Notes under the pieces: generated by a model | Told to the model about the DNA's origin: nothing | Database searches by the model: none | What the model saw: only the letters and a program-made list of their open reading frames with translations | Position numbers and translations under genes: made by a program | Assembly: GCA_938042195.1 (NCBI GenBank) | Contig: CALIRQ010000019.1 | Location: forward strand, 1-64,000 | Direction of reading: 5' to 3' | Length of the DNA: 64,000 nt | DNA from: an uncultured archaeon | GTDB lineage: Archaea; Thermoproteota; Bathyarchaeia; 40CM-2-53-6; CALIRQ01 | Shown here: positions 10,083 through 19,086 of the stretch, piece after piece | Position numbering within the stretch: position 1 is the stretch's first letter | Layout: each line of letters opens with the position of its first letter

Positions 10083-10119
10083 CTTCCCAACGGGCTTGTG
10101 GGGATAAGTTTATAAATGT

Positions 10120-10149
10120 GAATATTGTGGGCGAGATCCCACAATATTC
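10120..10149. promoter_or_regulatory. Perfect 12-bp inverted repeat GAATATTGTGGG-cgagat-CCCACAATATTC between TATA-like box and hisZ start
   Basis: Read directly. TATA-like tttataaa lies at about 10109-10116 and the ATG at 10155. Confidence 0.8.
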
Positions 10150-10154
10150 CCACC

Positions 10155-11423
10155 ATGGCGAGGGGCTTAATGTTAGGGACCCCGCTCGGGACAAGGGATT
10201 ACGCCCTTGAGGAGGCGGAGGCCTATAGCCGCCTGGAGCGGGAGCTGGAGAGGACGTTCCGGCTTTGGGGATACAGGGAGGTGCGAACCCCTTGCCTCGA
10301 ATCGCTTGAGGTCTTCTCCAAAACCATCGGCCCACGCGCGGTGGATAGGGCGTTCAAGTTCCAAGACTACGATGGGAAGCTCCTAGCATTAAGGGCCGAG
10401 GGGACCGCCCCAACGGCTAGGCTCTTCGCAGCATCGCTACTGAACGGGCCCCGCCCATGTAGGCTGTTCTATATAGCGAAGGCTTTCAGGTTTGCGACGG
10501 ATTTCCCGGGGGATTATAGGGAGTTTTCCCAAGCCGGGGCGGAGCTCATAGGATCCGGGGATCCATCCTCCGATGCCGAGGTCATTGCCCTCTCCATCGA
10601 TGCCTTGGAGGGCCTTGGCCTAGGCCCCAGGGGCCTCAGGGTCGATCTGGGACACGCGAACCTGATCAAGGAAGCGATCTCGAGTTCATTGGGGGAGCCG
10701 GAGAGGGAGCTCGCCCTTGACCTCCTCCGGAGGAGGGATTTGGGCGGGATATTGAACTTGTTCGAGAGGAAGGGCCTATCGCGCGGGGCCTACGATTCGA
10801 TCGCGAGGCTCCTCCGATGCCGGAGGGCCGATGAGTTCTTGGCGATGGATTTCCCGATCGCGAACGAGAGAACGCGCGAGATGCTGAGGGGTTTCTCGAA
10901 GGTGATCGAGGAGGCGGAGGGATACGGCATTGGGGATAGATTGTTCCTGGATTTCTCGCTCATAAGGGATTTAGAATATTATACCGGGGCCGTCTTCGAA
11001 ATATCGATCGAGGGCATTGGGATGCCCGTTGGCGGGGGAGGCAGATATGACGGCCTCGTGGGGAAGTTCTGCGGGACCGATATCCCGGCAGTTGGCTTCG
11101 CGCTGAATATCAATAGGCTTATGGAGGGGGTGGGCCCCGGATCGGTCAAGGGGGATCGCCCAAAGAGGGTCTTGATCAAATCCAGGGATAGGAGGGGGGC
11201 TATTGAGATCGCGAGGGCGTTGAGGGGGAAGGGCTTCGCCGCGGTGGTCTCGCTCGAGAGGAATTGCTCCATGTCCAAGGGGCCGGATTCGGAGGGCTTC
11301 GATTTCCTCATCGTCCCGGGTCCCGGGGGATCCGTGAGGGTCATGGACCTGAGGGATGGCTCGGTTGAGGAATCGACCTTGGAGGGGCTATTGGCGGGGC
11401 TAGGGGGCGGGGGCTTTGAATAG
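10155..11423 (+). CDS. hisZ: ATP phosphoribosyltransferase regulatory subunit HisZ (class II HisRS-like)
   Basis: HisRS-like catalytic fold sequence, first gene of his operon, followed by a short-form HisG. Confidence 0.8.
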   Translation: MARGLMLGTPLGTRDYALEEAEAYSRLERELERTFRLWGYREVRTPCLESLEVFSKTIGPRAVDRAFKFQDYDGKLLALRAEGTAPTARLFAASLLNGPRPCRLFYIAKAFRFATDFPGDYREFSQAGAELIGSGDPSSDAEVIALSIDALEGLGLGPRGLRVDLGHANLIKEAISSSLGEPERELALDLLRRRDLGGILNLFERKGLSRGAYDSIARLLRCRRADEFLAMDFPIANERTREMLRGFSKVIEEAEGYGIGDRLFLDFSLIRDLEYYTGAVFEISIEGIGMPVGGGGRYDGLVGKFCGTDIPAVGFALNINRLMEGVGPGSVKGDRPKRVLIKSRDRRGAIEIARALRGKGFAAVVSLERNCSMSKGPDSEGFDFLIVPGPGGSVRVMDLRDGSVEESTLEGLLAGLGGGGFE

Positions 11424-12090
11424 GAGGATCAGGCTGGCGATACCGAGCAAGGGGAGGTTGCACGGGCCCTCAATCGACATAATGAGTAGGGCCGGGGTGG
11501 AGATTTATCCCAAGGGCAGATCTTATCTTTCCGAAACCTCGGATCCATCCCTCGAGGTCCTCCTCGCTAGGGCTAAGGACGTCCCATTGTATCTCCATTA
11601 CGGCGCGGCCGATTTGGGCATAACGGGATACGATTTGATAGTGGAGAGGGGGGCCGAGCTCTATGAGCTGCTCAGCCTCCCCTATGGGGAATGCAAGCTC
11701 GTGGTGGCGGCGCCCGAAGATTCCGGGATCCGCTCAATAGAGGACGTCAAGCCGGGGAGCGTTGTGGCGACTTCGCATCCCAGGACGGCGAGCAAGTTCT
11801 TTGAAGGATTGAACAAGGATGTGAGGATCCTAGAGCTCGAGGGATCGATCGAGGTGGCCCCGAGGCTGGGCCTCGCGGATCTCGTAGTGGATATATCATC
11901 CAGCGGGGAAACCCTGAGGAGGAATGGATTAAGGGTCATCTGCCCGATCTTGGAATCCACGGCCAAGTTGGCATGTAATAAGGTATCCTATAGGGCCTCG
12001 CAGGATCGCATCGATAGCCTCGTCAAGAGGTTGGAGGAGGCGGTGAGGGTGATGGGCCATGAGGGTCCTCCGCGGCAGGGAGCGGGTTGA
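11416..12090 (+). CDS. hisG: ATP phosphoribosyltransferase catalytic subunit (short form)
   Basis: RLAIPSKGRLHGPS, DLGITGYDLI; 224 aa without the C-terminal regulatory domain. Confidence 0.95.
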   Translation: MNRRIRLAIPSKGRLHGPSIDIMSRAGVEIYPKGRSYLSETSDPSLEVLLARAKDVPLYLHYGAADLGITGYDLIVERGAELYELLSLPYGECKLVVAAPEDSGIRSIEDVKPGSVVATSHPRTASKFFEGLNKDVRILELEGSIEVAPRLGLADLVVDISSSGETLRRNGLRVICPILESTAKLACNKVSYRASQDRIDSLVKRLEEAVRVMGHEGPPRQGAG

Positions 12091-13348
12091 GCGATTCCTC
12101 AGCCGGCTCGAGGGGCGAAGGGGCGAGGAGTTCGAGGAGGTATCGAGGATAGTGGAAGGGATAATAAGGGACGTTAGGAGGTCCGGGGATCGCGCGCTTA
12201 GGAAATATACGAAGAAGTATGATGGCGTAACGCTAGGGGGGTTAAGGGTCAGCCCGAGGGAGCTGAGGCTTTCGCTGAGGAGGCTCGATGCGAAGGGGAT
12301 AAGGGCCCTGAGGGCGGCTAAGCGCAATCTGGAGAGGTTCCACAGGGCACAACTCGGGAAGGGCTTCTCCATAAGGATAGCGAGGGGCGCCGAGATCGGG
12401 CGGATCCCGAGGCCGCTCAAGCGCGTTGGGGGTTATGTCCCAGGCGGGAGGCGCCCGTATCCGTCCTCGCTGCTCATGTGCGCCGTCCCGGCCATTATGG
12501 CGGGCGTTGGGGAGATGGCGGTCTGCACTCCGCCAGGCGAGGGGGGGCGCGTCCACCACGCCGTCTTGGCCGCGGCAGAGATATGCGGCGTTGAGGAGGT
12601 TTACAGCGTAGGGGGCGCCCAAGCGATAGCGGCCTTGGCCTACGGGACGGAAAGCATTGAGAAGGTGGATAAGATAGTCGGCCCCGGGAACATCTACGTA
12701 ACGATCGCGAAGCTCCTCGTCAGGGACGATGTGGCCGTCGATCTCCCGGCCGGGCCCAGCGAGGTAGTGATAATAGCCGATTCAACGGCGAATCCGAAGT
12801 TCATAGCCGCCGATCTATTGGCCCAAGCGGAGCATGGCCCAACGTCCTTGGCCCTATTGTTAACGGATTCCAGGGCCTTGGCGGAGGTCGTTGAGGAGGA
12901 AGTCGAGAGGGAGCTGATGGCGATCGCCTCGGATCGGGCCGCCGCGGAGGCGATCGAGAGGAACGGCGCCATAATCGTACTGGATGGGCTCGAGGAATGC
13001 GCCAAGCTCGCAAACGAGATCGCGCCCGAGCATTTGGAGATAATGGTCAAGAGCCCGAGGGCCCTATTGGGCTTGATTGAGAGCGCGGGCGCCGTTTTCC
13101 TAGGGGATTACTCGCCCGCGGCCCTAGGCGATTATTCCTCGGGCCTTAATCACATATTGCCAACGCGCGGATTCGCCAAGCATTATTCCGGGCTATCGAG
13201 CGAGGACTTCGTGAAATGGCTGAATTATTTGGAATGCTCGAGGGATGGGTTTGAGGCGCTATGTCGGGCCGGGATCGAGCTTGCGGGGATGGAGGGCTTC
13301 GAGCGCCATTCCAGATCCCTGATGGTCAGGCTGGAGGGAGGCCGATGA
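12059..13348 (+). CDS. hisD: Histidinol dehydrogenase
   Basis: VGGYVPGGRRPYPSSLLM, GPSEVVIIAD, LLAQAEHGP, NHILPT motifs. Confidence 0.97.
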   Translation: MRVLRGRERVERFLSRLEGRRGEEFEEVSRIVEGIIRDVRRSGDRALRKYTKKYDGVTLGGLRVSPRELRLSLRRLDAKGIRALRAAKRNLERFHRAQLGKGFSIRIARGAEIGRIPRPLKRVGGYVPGGRRPYPSSLLMCAVPAIMAGVGEMAVCTPPGEGGRVHHAVLAAAEICGVEEVYSVGGAQAIAALAYGTESIEKVDKIVGPGNIYVTIAKLLVRDDVAVDLPAGPSEVVIIADSTANPKFIAADLLAQAEHGPTSLALLLTDSRALAEVVEEEVERELMAIASDRAAAEAIERNGAIIVLDGLEECAKLANEIAPEHLEIMVKSPRALLGLIESAGAVFLGDYSPAALGDYSSGLNHILPTRGFAKHYSGLSSEDFVKWLNYLECSRDGFEALCRAGIELAGMEGFERHSRSLMVRLEGGR

Positions 13349-14493
13349 ACCGCATGATCGATTCGGCTGGGATCGATCTGCCGTATATGGCGAACGGCTT
13401 CGAGCCCTCCAAGATCCAAAGGATAGCCGTGGATTTTGATGGGGTGATATCGAGCGCGAGCAGGCTATTCTACGAGGGGATCTCCCGGACCGTTGAGCAT
13501 TATCATAGGGCCATATTGGGCCTCGAGGGCCCCGCCGGGATTCGATTGGTGAACGATGGGGAGATATCGGCCCTGAAGGGCACGGGGCTCTTCAACAACG
13601 ATTGGGACCTCACCCGCATCCTGATAGCCTATTACCTCGCCTTGGCCTTCAGGGAGCTCGAGGGGGGATCGGGGGGCGGGGGGCCCCTCGATGCGCCCGA
13701 GGGGCTTGGGGATCGCCTCCGCTCCAAGGGAGCGGGTTTGAAGGCGCTGATCGAAGCGAAGAGGAAATTCCCCCTCGAGGCCTTGGCCTCCAAGCTGAAG
13801 GGCGCCGGGCTCGGCGGGATGGATGCCCTCGATGCCGTCGTGGGGTTCGTAATCCCAGGCCAACGATGGGAGGCCTTGCGCGCGATCAGGAGCTTGGTGG
13901 GCTTCGATGGCGAGGGGGAGGACCTCGTAAAGGATCTCTTCGAGGCCATATACCTCGGCGATGATCTCTATCGAAGGTTTTACGGCAGGGAGCCCCCGTT
14001 CGCCTTCCGGGAGGGCCTAATGGCCTTGGAGCGCCCATTGCCCACCGAGGATTCCCTTAGGAGGTTGTCCGCCAAATTCGGAAGGTTGGGCGTATATTCC
14101 GAGCGCTCCAGGGCCCAAGCCGAATACCTTCTGGGGAGGTGGGGGCTCTCCGATGCGTTCGATCTCCGGAGCTCCTTCTTCGTCGAGGATATAGCGGGAT
14201 GCGCGCCATCCGCCAACTCCCCCGGCCCCGCCATGGGGAAGCCCAACCCGGAGCCGTTCCTGAGGTTCTTGGCCCCCTTCGCAGGGGGGCTCGGCGCGAT
14301 CTACGTCGGGGATTCCCTCTCCGACCTATACTTGGTTAGGAACGCGAATGCCTTGGGATGCCGCGGCGTTTGCTTCGCTGGGGCCTTGAGCGATTGCTTG
14401 GATCCGGGTGCCATGGCCATCGCGTTCCGAAGCGAGGGGGCGTCGGCGATCATATGGGATTTGAACCAATTGCCGAAGGTGTTGGGCGCTTGA
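13345..14493 (+). CDS. HAD-superfamily phosphatase inside his operon (candidate histidinol-phosphatase)
   Basis: HAD motifs VDFDGVIS, GKPNPE, VGDSLSD; ATG at 13345 overlaps hisD. Confidence 0.85.
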   Translation: MNRMIDSAGIDLPYMANGFEPSKIQRIAVDFDGVISSASRLFYEGISRTVEHYHRAILGLEGPAGIRLVNDGEISALKGTGLFNNDWDLTRILIAYYLALAFRELEGGSGGGGPLDAPEGLGDRLRSKGAGLKALIEAKRKFPLEALASKLKGAGLGGMDALDAVVGFVIPGQRWEALRAIRSLVGFDGEGEDLVKDLFEAIYLGDDLYRRFYGREPPFAFREGLMALERPLPTEDSLRRLSAKFGRLGVYSERSRAQAEYLLGRWGLSDAFDLRSSFFVEDIAGCAPSANSPGPAMGKPNPEPFLRFLAPFAGGLGAIYVGDSLSDLYLVRNANALGCRGVCFAGALSDCLDPGAMAIAFRSEGASAIIWDLNQLPKVLGA

Positions 14494-15080
14494 GCGGCGA
14501 TGGGAGGCGAAGGGCCAAGATAGAGAGGAGGACCTTGGAGGTCGGCATAATCGGGGAGCTCAACATAGACGGCTCCGGGAGGGCGAAGATATCGACGGGC
14601 GTCCCGTTCTTCGACCACATGCTCGCCACGCTGGCGAAGCACGCCCTATTTGACCTAGAGCTGGTAGCGGAGGGCGATCTGAAGCACCATTTGATCGAGG
14701 AGGTCGGGATCGCCTTGGGATCGGCGCTCGATGCCGCGTTGGGGGATAGGAGGGGGATAAGGAGGTTCGGCTCCGCCCTGATCCCGATGGACGAATCCTT
14801 GGCGAGCGCCGCGGTCGATTTGAGCGGAAGGGGCTCCGCCCACTTGAACCTTGGGCTCCGCAATGCGATCGAGGGCCTCGAGGCGAGGCATTTGGAGCAT
14901 TTCCTAAGATCCCTCGCCGCCTCATCCAGGTCGACGATTCACGTGAACTTGGTATATGGGATTGATGAGCATCACAAGGCCGAATCGGCCATCAAGGCCT
15001 TGGCCAGGGCCCTGAGGGATGCCGTCGAAAGGGAGCGGGGGGCCCCCGAGGAGGTCCCAAGCGTAAAGGGGAGGTTGTGA
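14490..15080 (+). CDS. hisB: Imidazoleglycerol-phosphate dehydratase
   Basis: TGVPFFDHMLATLAKHALFDL, HHLIEEVGIALG, DEHHKAESAIKALA; TTG start overlaps the HAD stop codon. Confidence 0.95.
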   Translation: MSGDGRRRAKIERRTLEVGIIGELNIDGSGRAKISTGVPFFDHMLATLAKHALFDLELVAEGDLKHHLIEEVGIALGSALDAALGDRRGIRRFGSALIPMDESLASAAVDLSGRGSAHLNLGLRNAIEGLEARHLEHFLRSLAASSRSTIHVNLVYGIDEHHKAESAIKALARALRDAVERERGAPEEVPSVKGRL

Positions 15081-15689
15081 TTGCCGACCGTGTTGATAAC
15101 GAATTACGGCGTTGGGAACCTGAGGAGTCTCAGGAGGGGCTTGGAGCGGGCCGGGGCGCGCGTTGCGGTGAGCCTCAGCCCGGGAGAGCTCGAGGCCTCC
15201 GATGCCATCGTCCTGCCGGGGGTCGGGGCCTTCAGGGCGGCGATTGAGGGCCTATGCGCCATAAGGGAGACGTTGATTGCGCAGGTCAAAGGGGGAAAGC
15301 CCCTCCTGGGGATCTGCTTGGGCATGCAACTCCTCCTCTCGAGGAGCCATGAGAACGGCGTTTGGGATGGCCTCGATCTCGTGAGCGGCGAGGCCACGAG
15401 GCTCCCGGGCTCCGTGAAGTTGCCCCATATGGGCTGGGACGAGGTGATCGTTGCCAAGGATTCGGAGATAACGGATGGGATCCCGAGCGGGGCCTTGATG
15501 TACTTCGCGCATTCCTATGCGCCCGAGCACTTGGATCGGTCGGCCGAGGTGGCCCATACGGAGTACGGGAGGAGGTTCGCATCGATAATAGAGCATGGGA
15601 ACATCTTCGGGACGCAATTCCATCCGGAGAAGAGCGGGGGGCTTGGGATAGGGTTGCTGAGGAATTTCGTATCGATCGCGAAGAGGTGA
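15081..15689 (+). CDS. hisH: Imidazole glycerol phosphate synthase subunit HisH
   Basis: NYGVGNLRSLRRGLERAG, LLGICLGMQLLLS, FGTQFHPEKS; TTG start. Confidence 0.96.
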   Translation: MPTVLITNYGVGNLRSLRRGLERAGARVAVSLSPGELEASDAIVLPGVGAFRAAIEGLCAIRETLIAQVKGGKPLLGICLGMQLLLSRSHENGVWDGLDLVSGEATRLPGSVKLPHMGWDEVIVAKDSEITDGIPSGALMYFAHSYAPEHLDRSAEVAHTEYGRRFASIIEHGNIFGTQFHPEKSGGLGIGLLRNFVSIAKR

Positions 15690-15695
15690 TTCGAG

Positions 15696-16412
15696 CTGTA
15701 TATAATACCGGCGGTTGATATAATGGGCGGCAAATGCGTCAGGTTGGTGCGCGGGACCCCCGGCCTGATGAGGAAGTATTACGATGATCCCCTCGAGGCG
15801 GCCAAGCTCTGGGAGGCCAAGGGTGCCGAGTGGATCCACGTCGTTGACCTGGATAGGGCCATGGGGATCGGGGACAATCGCGACAAGGTATACGCCATAT
15901 TGGAGGGGGTCGATTCCAAAATCCAAGTGGGAGGCGGGATAAGGAGCTTCGAGGCGGCCGGCGAGATGCTCGAGAAGGGGGCCTCAAGGGTGGTTGTTGG
16001 AACGAGGGCCGTCAGGGATCCCGATTTCCTGCCGAGCTTGGCGAGGGCCTTCGGGGGCGAAAGGATCGCAGCTGCCGTCGATGTGAAGGGCGGGGCGATC
16101 GCCCTCGAGGGTTGGAGGGAGGTTGCGGGATTGGATCCCCTTCGATTCGTGAAATCCCTCAAGGGCGCGGGCTTCTTGGTCTTGACGTTCGCCGATTACG
16201 ACGGGACCCTTAAGGCCCCGGCCCTCGGGCTCGTTGAGGATATCAAAAGGATCTCCAAGGCCCCCTTGATCGTCGGCGGAGGGGTAAGCGATCTGGAGGG
16301 GCTGAGGGCTTTGGCCAGGATGGGGGTTTGGGGCGCGATAATCGGGAGGGCCCTTTACGAGGGGAGGTTGGATTTCGAAGCCGCCAAGGAGGCGATCGCC
16401 AATGTTGACTAA
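15696..16412 (+). CDS. hisA: HisA (ProFAR isomerase), probable CTG start upstream of annotated ATG
   Basis: In-frame [20 protein letters not shown]; the ATG at 15723 would remove the conserved PAVD strand. SD-like GAGGTGAT at 15683-15690. Confidence 0.9.
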   Translation: MYIIPAVDIMGGKCVRLVRGTPGLMRKYYDDPLEAAKLWEAKGAEWIHVVDLDRAMGIGDNRDKVYAILEGVDSKIQVGGGIRSFEAAGEMLEKGASRVVVGTRAVRDPDFLPSLARAFGGERIAAAVDVKGGAIALEGWREVAGLDPLRFVKSLKGAGFLVLTFADYDGTLKAPALGLVEDIKRISKAPLIVGGGVSDLEGLRALARMGVWGAIIGRALYEGRLDFEAAKEAIANVD

Positions 16413-17172
16413 GAGGATAATACCGTGCTTGGATGTGAAGGACGGGAAGGTCGTGAAGGGCGTGAGGTTCGAGAACCTGAGGGTCGAGGGCGACCCGGCC
16501 GAGCTCGCGTCGTTCTATGAGGATTCATTGGCCGATGAGCTCGTCTTCTTGGATATAACGGCATCCAAGGAGAAGAGGAGGATATTGATCGATGTGGTCG
16601 AAAGGACGGCCGAGGAGCTCACCATACCGTTCACGGTGGGGGGAGGGATAGGGGATCTTGGAATGATACAGGAGTTGCTATGCGCCGGCGCCGATAAGGT
16701 TTCGCTCAATACGGCCGCTGTAAGGGATCCGGATCTCGTCAGGATCGCGTCCGATAGGTTCGGGAGCCAATGCATAGTGATAGCTATCGATGCCAAGAGG
16801 ATCGGGGGCGGATCGGGGCGGCCCCGATGGGAGGTCTACGTGGAGGGGGGGTCCAAGGGGACCGGCCTCGATGCGATAGAATGGGCCAAGAGGGTCGAGG
16901 GGCTGGGGGCCGGGGAGATCCTCCTGACCAGCATGGATCGGGATGGGACGCAATTGGGCTACGACATAGAGTTGACCAGAGCCGTTTGCGAGGCGGTGAA
17001 CGTGCCCGTCATAGCGAGCGGCGGGGCCGGCTCTCCGGAGCATATATTGGAGGTCTTCGAGAGGGGGCTGGCGGATGCCGCCTTGGCCGCCTCGATATTC
17101 CATAGGGATATCCACCCCATAAGGGAGGTCAAGGAGTTCTTGGCATCGAGGGGGATACCGGTGAGGCTGTGA
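16402..17172 (+). CDS. hisF: Imidazole glycerol phosphate synthase subunit HisF
   Basis: [37 protein letters not shown]. Confidence 0.97.
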   Translation: MLTKRIIPCLDVKDGKVVKGVRFENLRVEGDPAELASFYEDSLADELVFLDITASKEKRRILIDVVERTAEELTIPFTVGGGIGDLGMIQELLCAGADKVSLNTAAVRDPDLVRIASDRFGSQCIVIAIDAKRIGGGSGRPRWEVYVEGGSKGTGLDAIEWAKRVEGLGAGEILLTSMDRDGTQLGYDIELTRAVCEAVNVPVIASGGAGSPEHILEVFERGLADAALAASIFHRDIHPIREVKEFLASRGIPVRL

Positions 17173-17173
17173 A

Positions 17174-17830
17174 ATGGGCGGCGGGGCGAGGGTGGAGGGA
17201 AGGAAGGGCTTGATCGATAAGGTGAATTTCGAAAAGATGAATGGCCTAGTGCCCGTGGTTATCCGAGACTTCGATACGGGGGAGATCTTGATGCAGGCCT
17301 TCATGGATCGGGAGGCGCTAAGGCTGACCTTGGAGACGGGATTGATGCATTATTGGAGCAGGACCAAGGGCAGGATTTGGATGAAGGGCGAGGAGAGCGG
17401 AAATACGCAATCCCTCGTAAGCGCGAGGCTGGATTGCGATGGCGATGCGATCCTCTTTTCGGTTAGGCAGAGGGGCGTTTGTTGCCACACGGGCAAGAGC
17501 AGTTGCTTCCACAGGGCCCTAGTGGAGGGGCCCGAGGGCGGAGGCACGGGGGTCCTTGGGGAGGTTTTCCAAGTCATAAAAGGGAGGATAGAGGCGCCGC
17601 GGCCCGGCTCCTACGTATCCAATTTGGTATCCAAAGGGGAGGACTCGATATTGAAGAAGATAGGGGAGGAGGCGGCGGAGCTGATGATATCTGCCAAGGG
17701 GGGCGAGGGAATTGTCCACGAGGCCGCGGACCTACTATTCCACTTGATGATCCTATTGGCGTTCAAGGGAATAGGGCTCGAGAGCGTTTATGCGGAATTG
17801 GAAAGGAGGCGGAGGGGGCGGGGAGGCTAA
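17174..17830 (+). CDS. hisIE: Bifunctional phosphoribosyl-AMP cyclohydrolase / phosphoribosyl-ATP pyrophosphatase
   Basis: MHYWSRTKGRIWMKGEESGNTQ...DCDGDAILFSV, then EDSILKKIGEEAAELMISAKGG. Confidence 0.95.
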   Translation: MGGGARVEGRKGLIDKVNFEKMNGLVPVVIRDFDTGEILMQAFMDREALRLTLETGLMHYWSRTKGRIWMKGEESGNTQSLVSARLDCDGDAILFSVRQRGVCCHTGKSSCFHRALVEGPEGGGTGVLGEVFQVIKGRIEAPRPGSYVSNLVSKGEDSILKKIGEEAAELMISAKGGEGIVHEAADLLFHLMILLAFKGIGLESVYAELERRRRGRGG

Positions 17831-17942
17831 GGGGCGAGGCCCCAAGGATCGCCTCGATCTCCCGTATCCCCGTTCCACTCGGAAACTTATATAATGGCCG
17901 CATTTCCCCAAACATAGCAGAAGCTGGGGCGCGGCGAGCGCG

Positions 17943-18299
17943 TTGGGCAATGAGGACGCCGTAATCGGCCTGTTGAAGAAGATAAACGAGAATCTAGAGG
18001 AGCTCGGCAGGAAGCTGGATAGGATAATAGAGATTCAGGGCTCCTCGAGGACCATCGCCAAGGCCATGACGTCCGGCGAGATGCCGCTCGACGTCGATAC
18101 GCTTCTATCCCTGCCGGATCATCTGAGGAGGACGGCGATGGCCATATGCGCCTTGGGGGAGGCGACCGCCACCCAAGTGGCCGCCGAAACCTCGAGGGCG
18201 AGGGCGGCCGAGAGCGATTACCTCAACCAGCTCGTCTCGCTCGGGCTCCTGAAGAAAAGGAGGAAGGGCAGGGATGTTTACTTCTACATCGAGAGGTGA
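17943..18299 (+). CDS. Winged-HTH DNA-binding protein
   Basis: N-terminal coiled-coil, then LGEATATQVAAETSRARAAESDYLNQLVSLGLLKKRRKGRDVYFYIER wHTH pattern; directly precedes the ParA-like gene. Confidence 0.75.
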   Translation: MGNEDAVIGLLKKINENLEELGRKLDRIIEIQGSSRTIAKAMTSGEMPLDVDTLLSLPDHLRRTAMAICALGEATATQVAAETSRARAAESDYLNQLVSLGLLKKRRKGRDVYFYIER

Positions 18300-18305
18300 A
18301 GGGCG

Positions 18306-19070
18306 GTGAAGGCCATCTCGCTCCACTCCTATAAGGGCGGCACGGGCAAGACCTCGATAGCCGCAAACCTGGCGGCGATATACGCCCGCCTAGGGCACAA
18401 GGTCTGCCTCCTCGATTACGATTTCAGGGCCCCGAGCCTGAGCGTCCTCTTCAAGCCGAACCCGAGGTTTTGGTTGAACGACTACCTGAACGGCCGATGC
18501 GAAGTTGAGGAGGCCTTGGTGGACGTTGGGAAGGGGTTGGGCCTAAGGGGCGCGATCTTCGCCGGGTTCGCCGATCCGAGCACGAAGGCCATCAGGGATA
18601 TGATGACGAAGGATAGGGCTTGGGAGATGGGGGCCCTGCATAGGACCCTCTCGGCCAAGAGGGCCGTGCAAAGGGCCCTGGGGGCGGATTACCTAATATT
18701 CGATACGAGCCCGGGCATACATTATTCATCGGTCAACGCCCTAGCTAGCTCCGATGCGATAGCCCTCGTCATGAAGGGGGATGATTTCGATATCGAGGGG
18801 ACGAAGGAGATGGTGCAAGGGATATATGAGGTCCTCGGTAGGAAGGCGGGGATAATCATGAACAAAATACCGATGGGCCTGATCGGCGAGGGCGAGGAGG
18901 GGTTCGCCAAGGGGATCGAGGATGCGCTCAGGATACCGGTTCTCGGGGTGATACGCTGTTATTGCGAGTTGATGGCCATGGGAGGGCGATCGATATACGC
19001 GCTCGATCGCCCGGATCATCCCTTCTCGAAGGCCCTCGAGGGGCTATCGAAGAGGATAGCCGAGATGTGA
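18306..19070 (+). CDS. ParA/MinD-family P-loop ATPase
   Basis: LHSYKGGTGKTSIAANLAAIYARLGHKVCLLDYDFRAPSL deviant Walker A. Confidence 0.92.
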   Translation: MKAISLHSYKGGTGKTSIAANLAAIYARLGHKVCLLDYDFRAPSLSVLFKPNPRFWLNDYLNGRCEVEEALVDVGKGLGLRGAIFAGFADPSTKAIRDMMTKDRAWEMGALHRTLSAKRAVQRALGADYLIFDTSPGIHYSSVNALASSDAIALVMKGDDFDIEGTKEMVQGIYEVLGRKAGIIMNKIPMGLIGEGEEGFAKGIEDALRIPVLGVIRCYCELMAMGGRSIYALDRPDHPFSKALEGLSKRIAEM

Positions 19071-19086
19071 GCCCAAAGGGCTTGCC

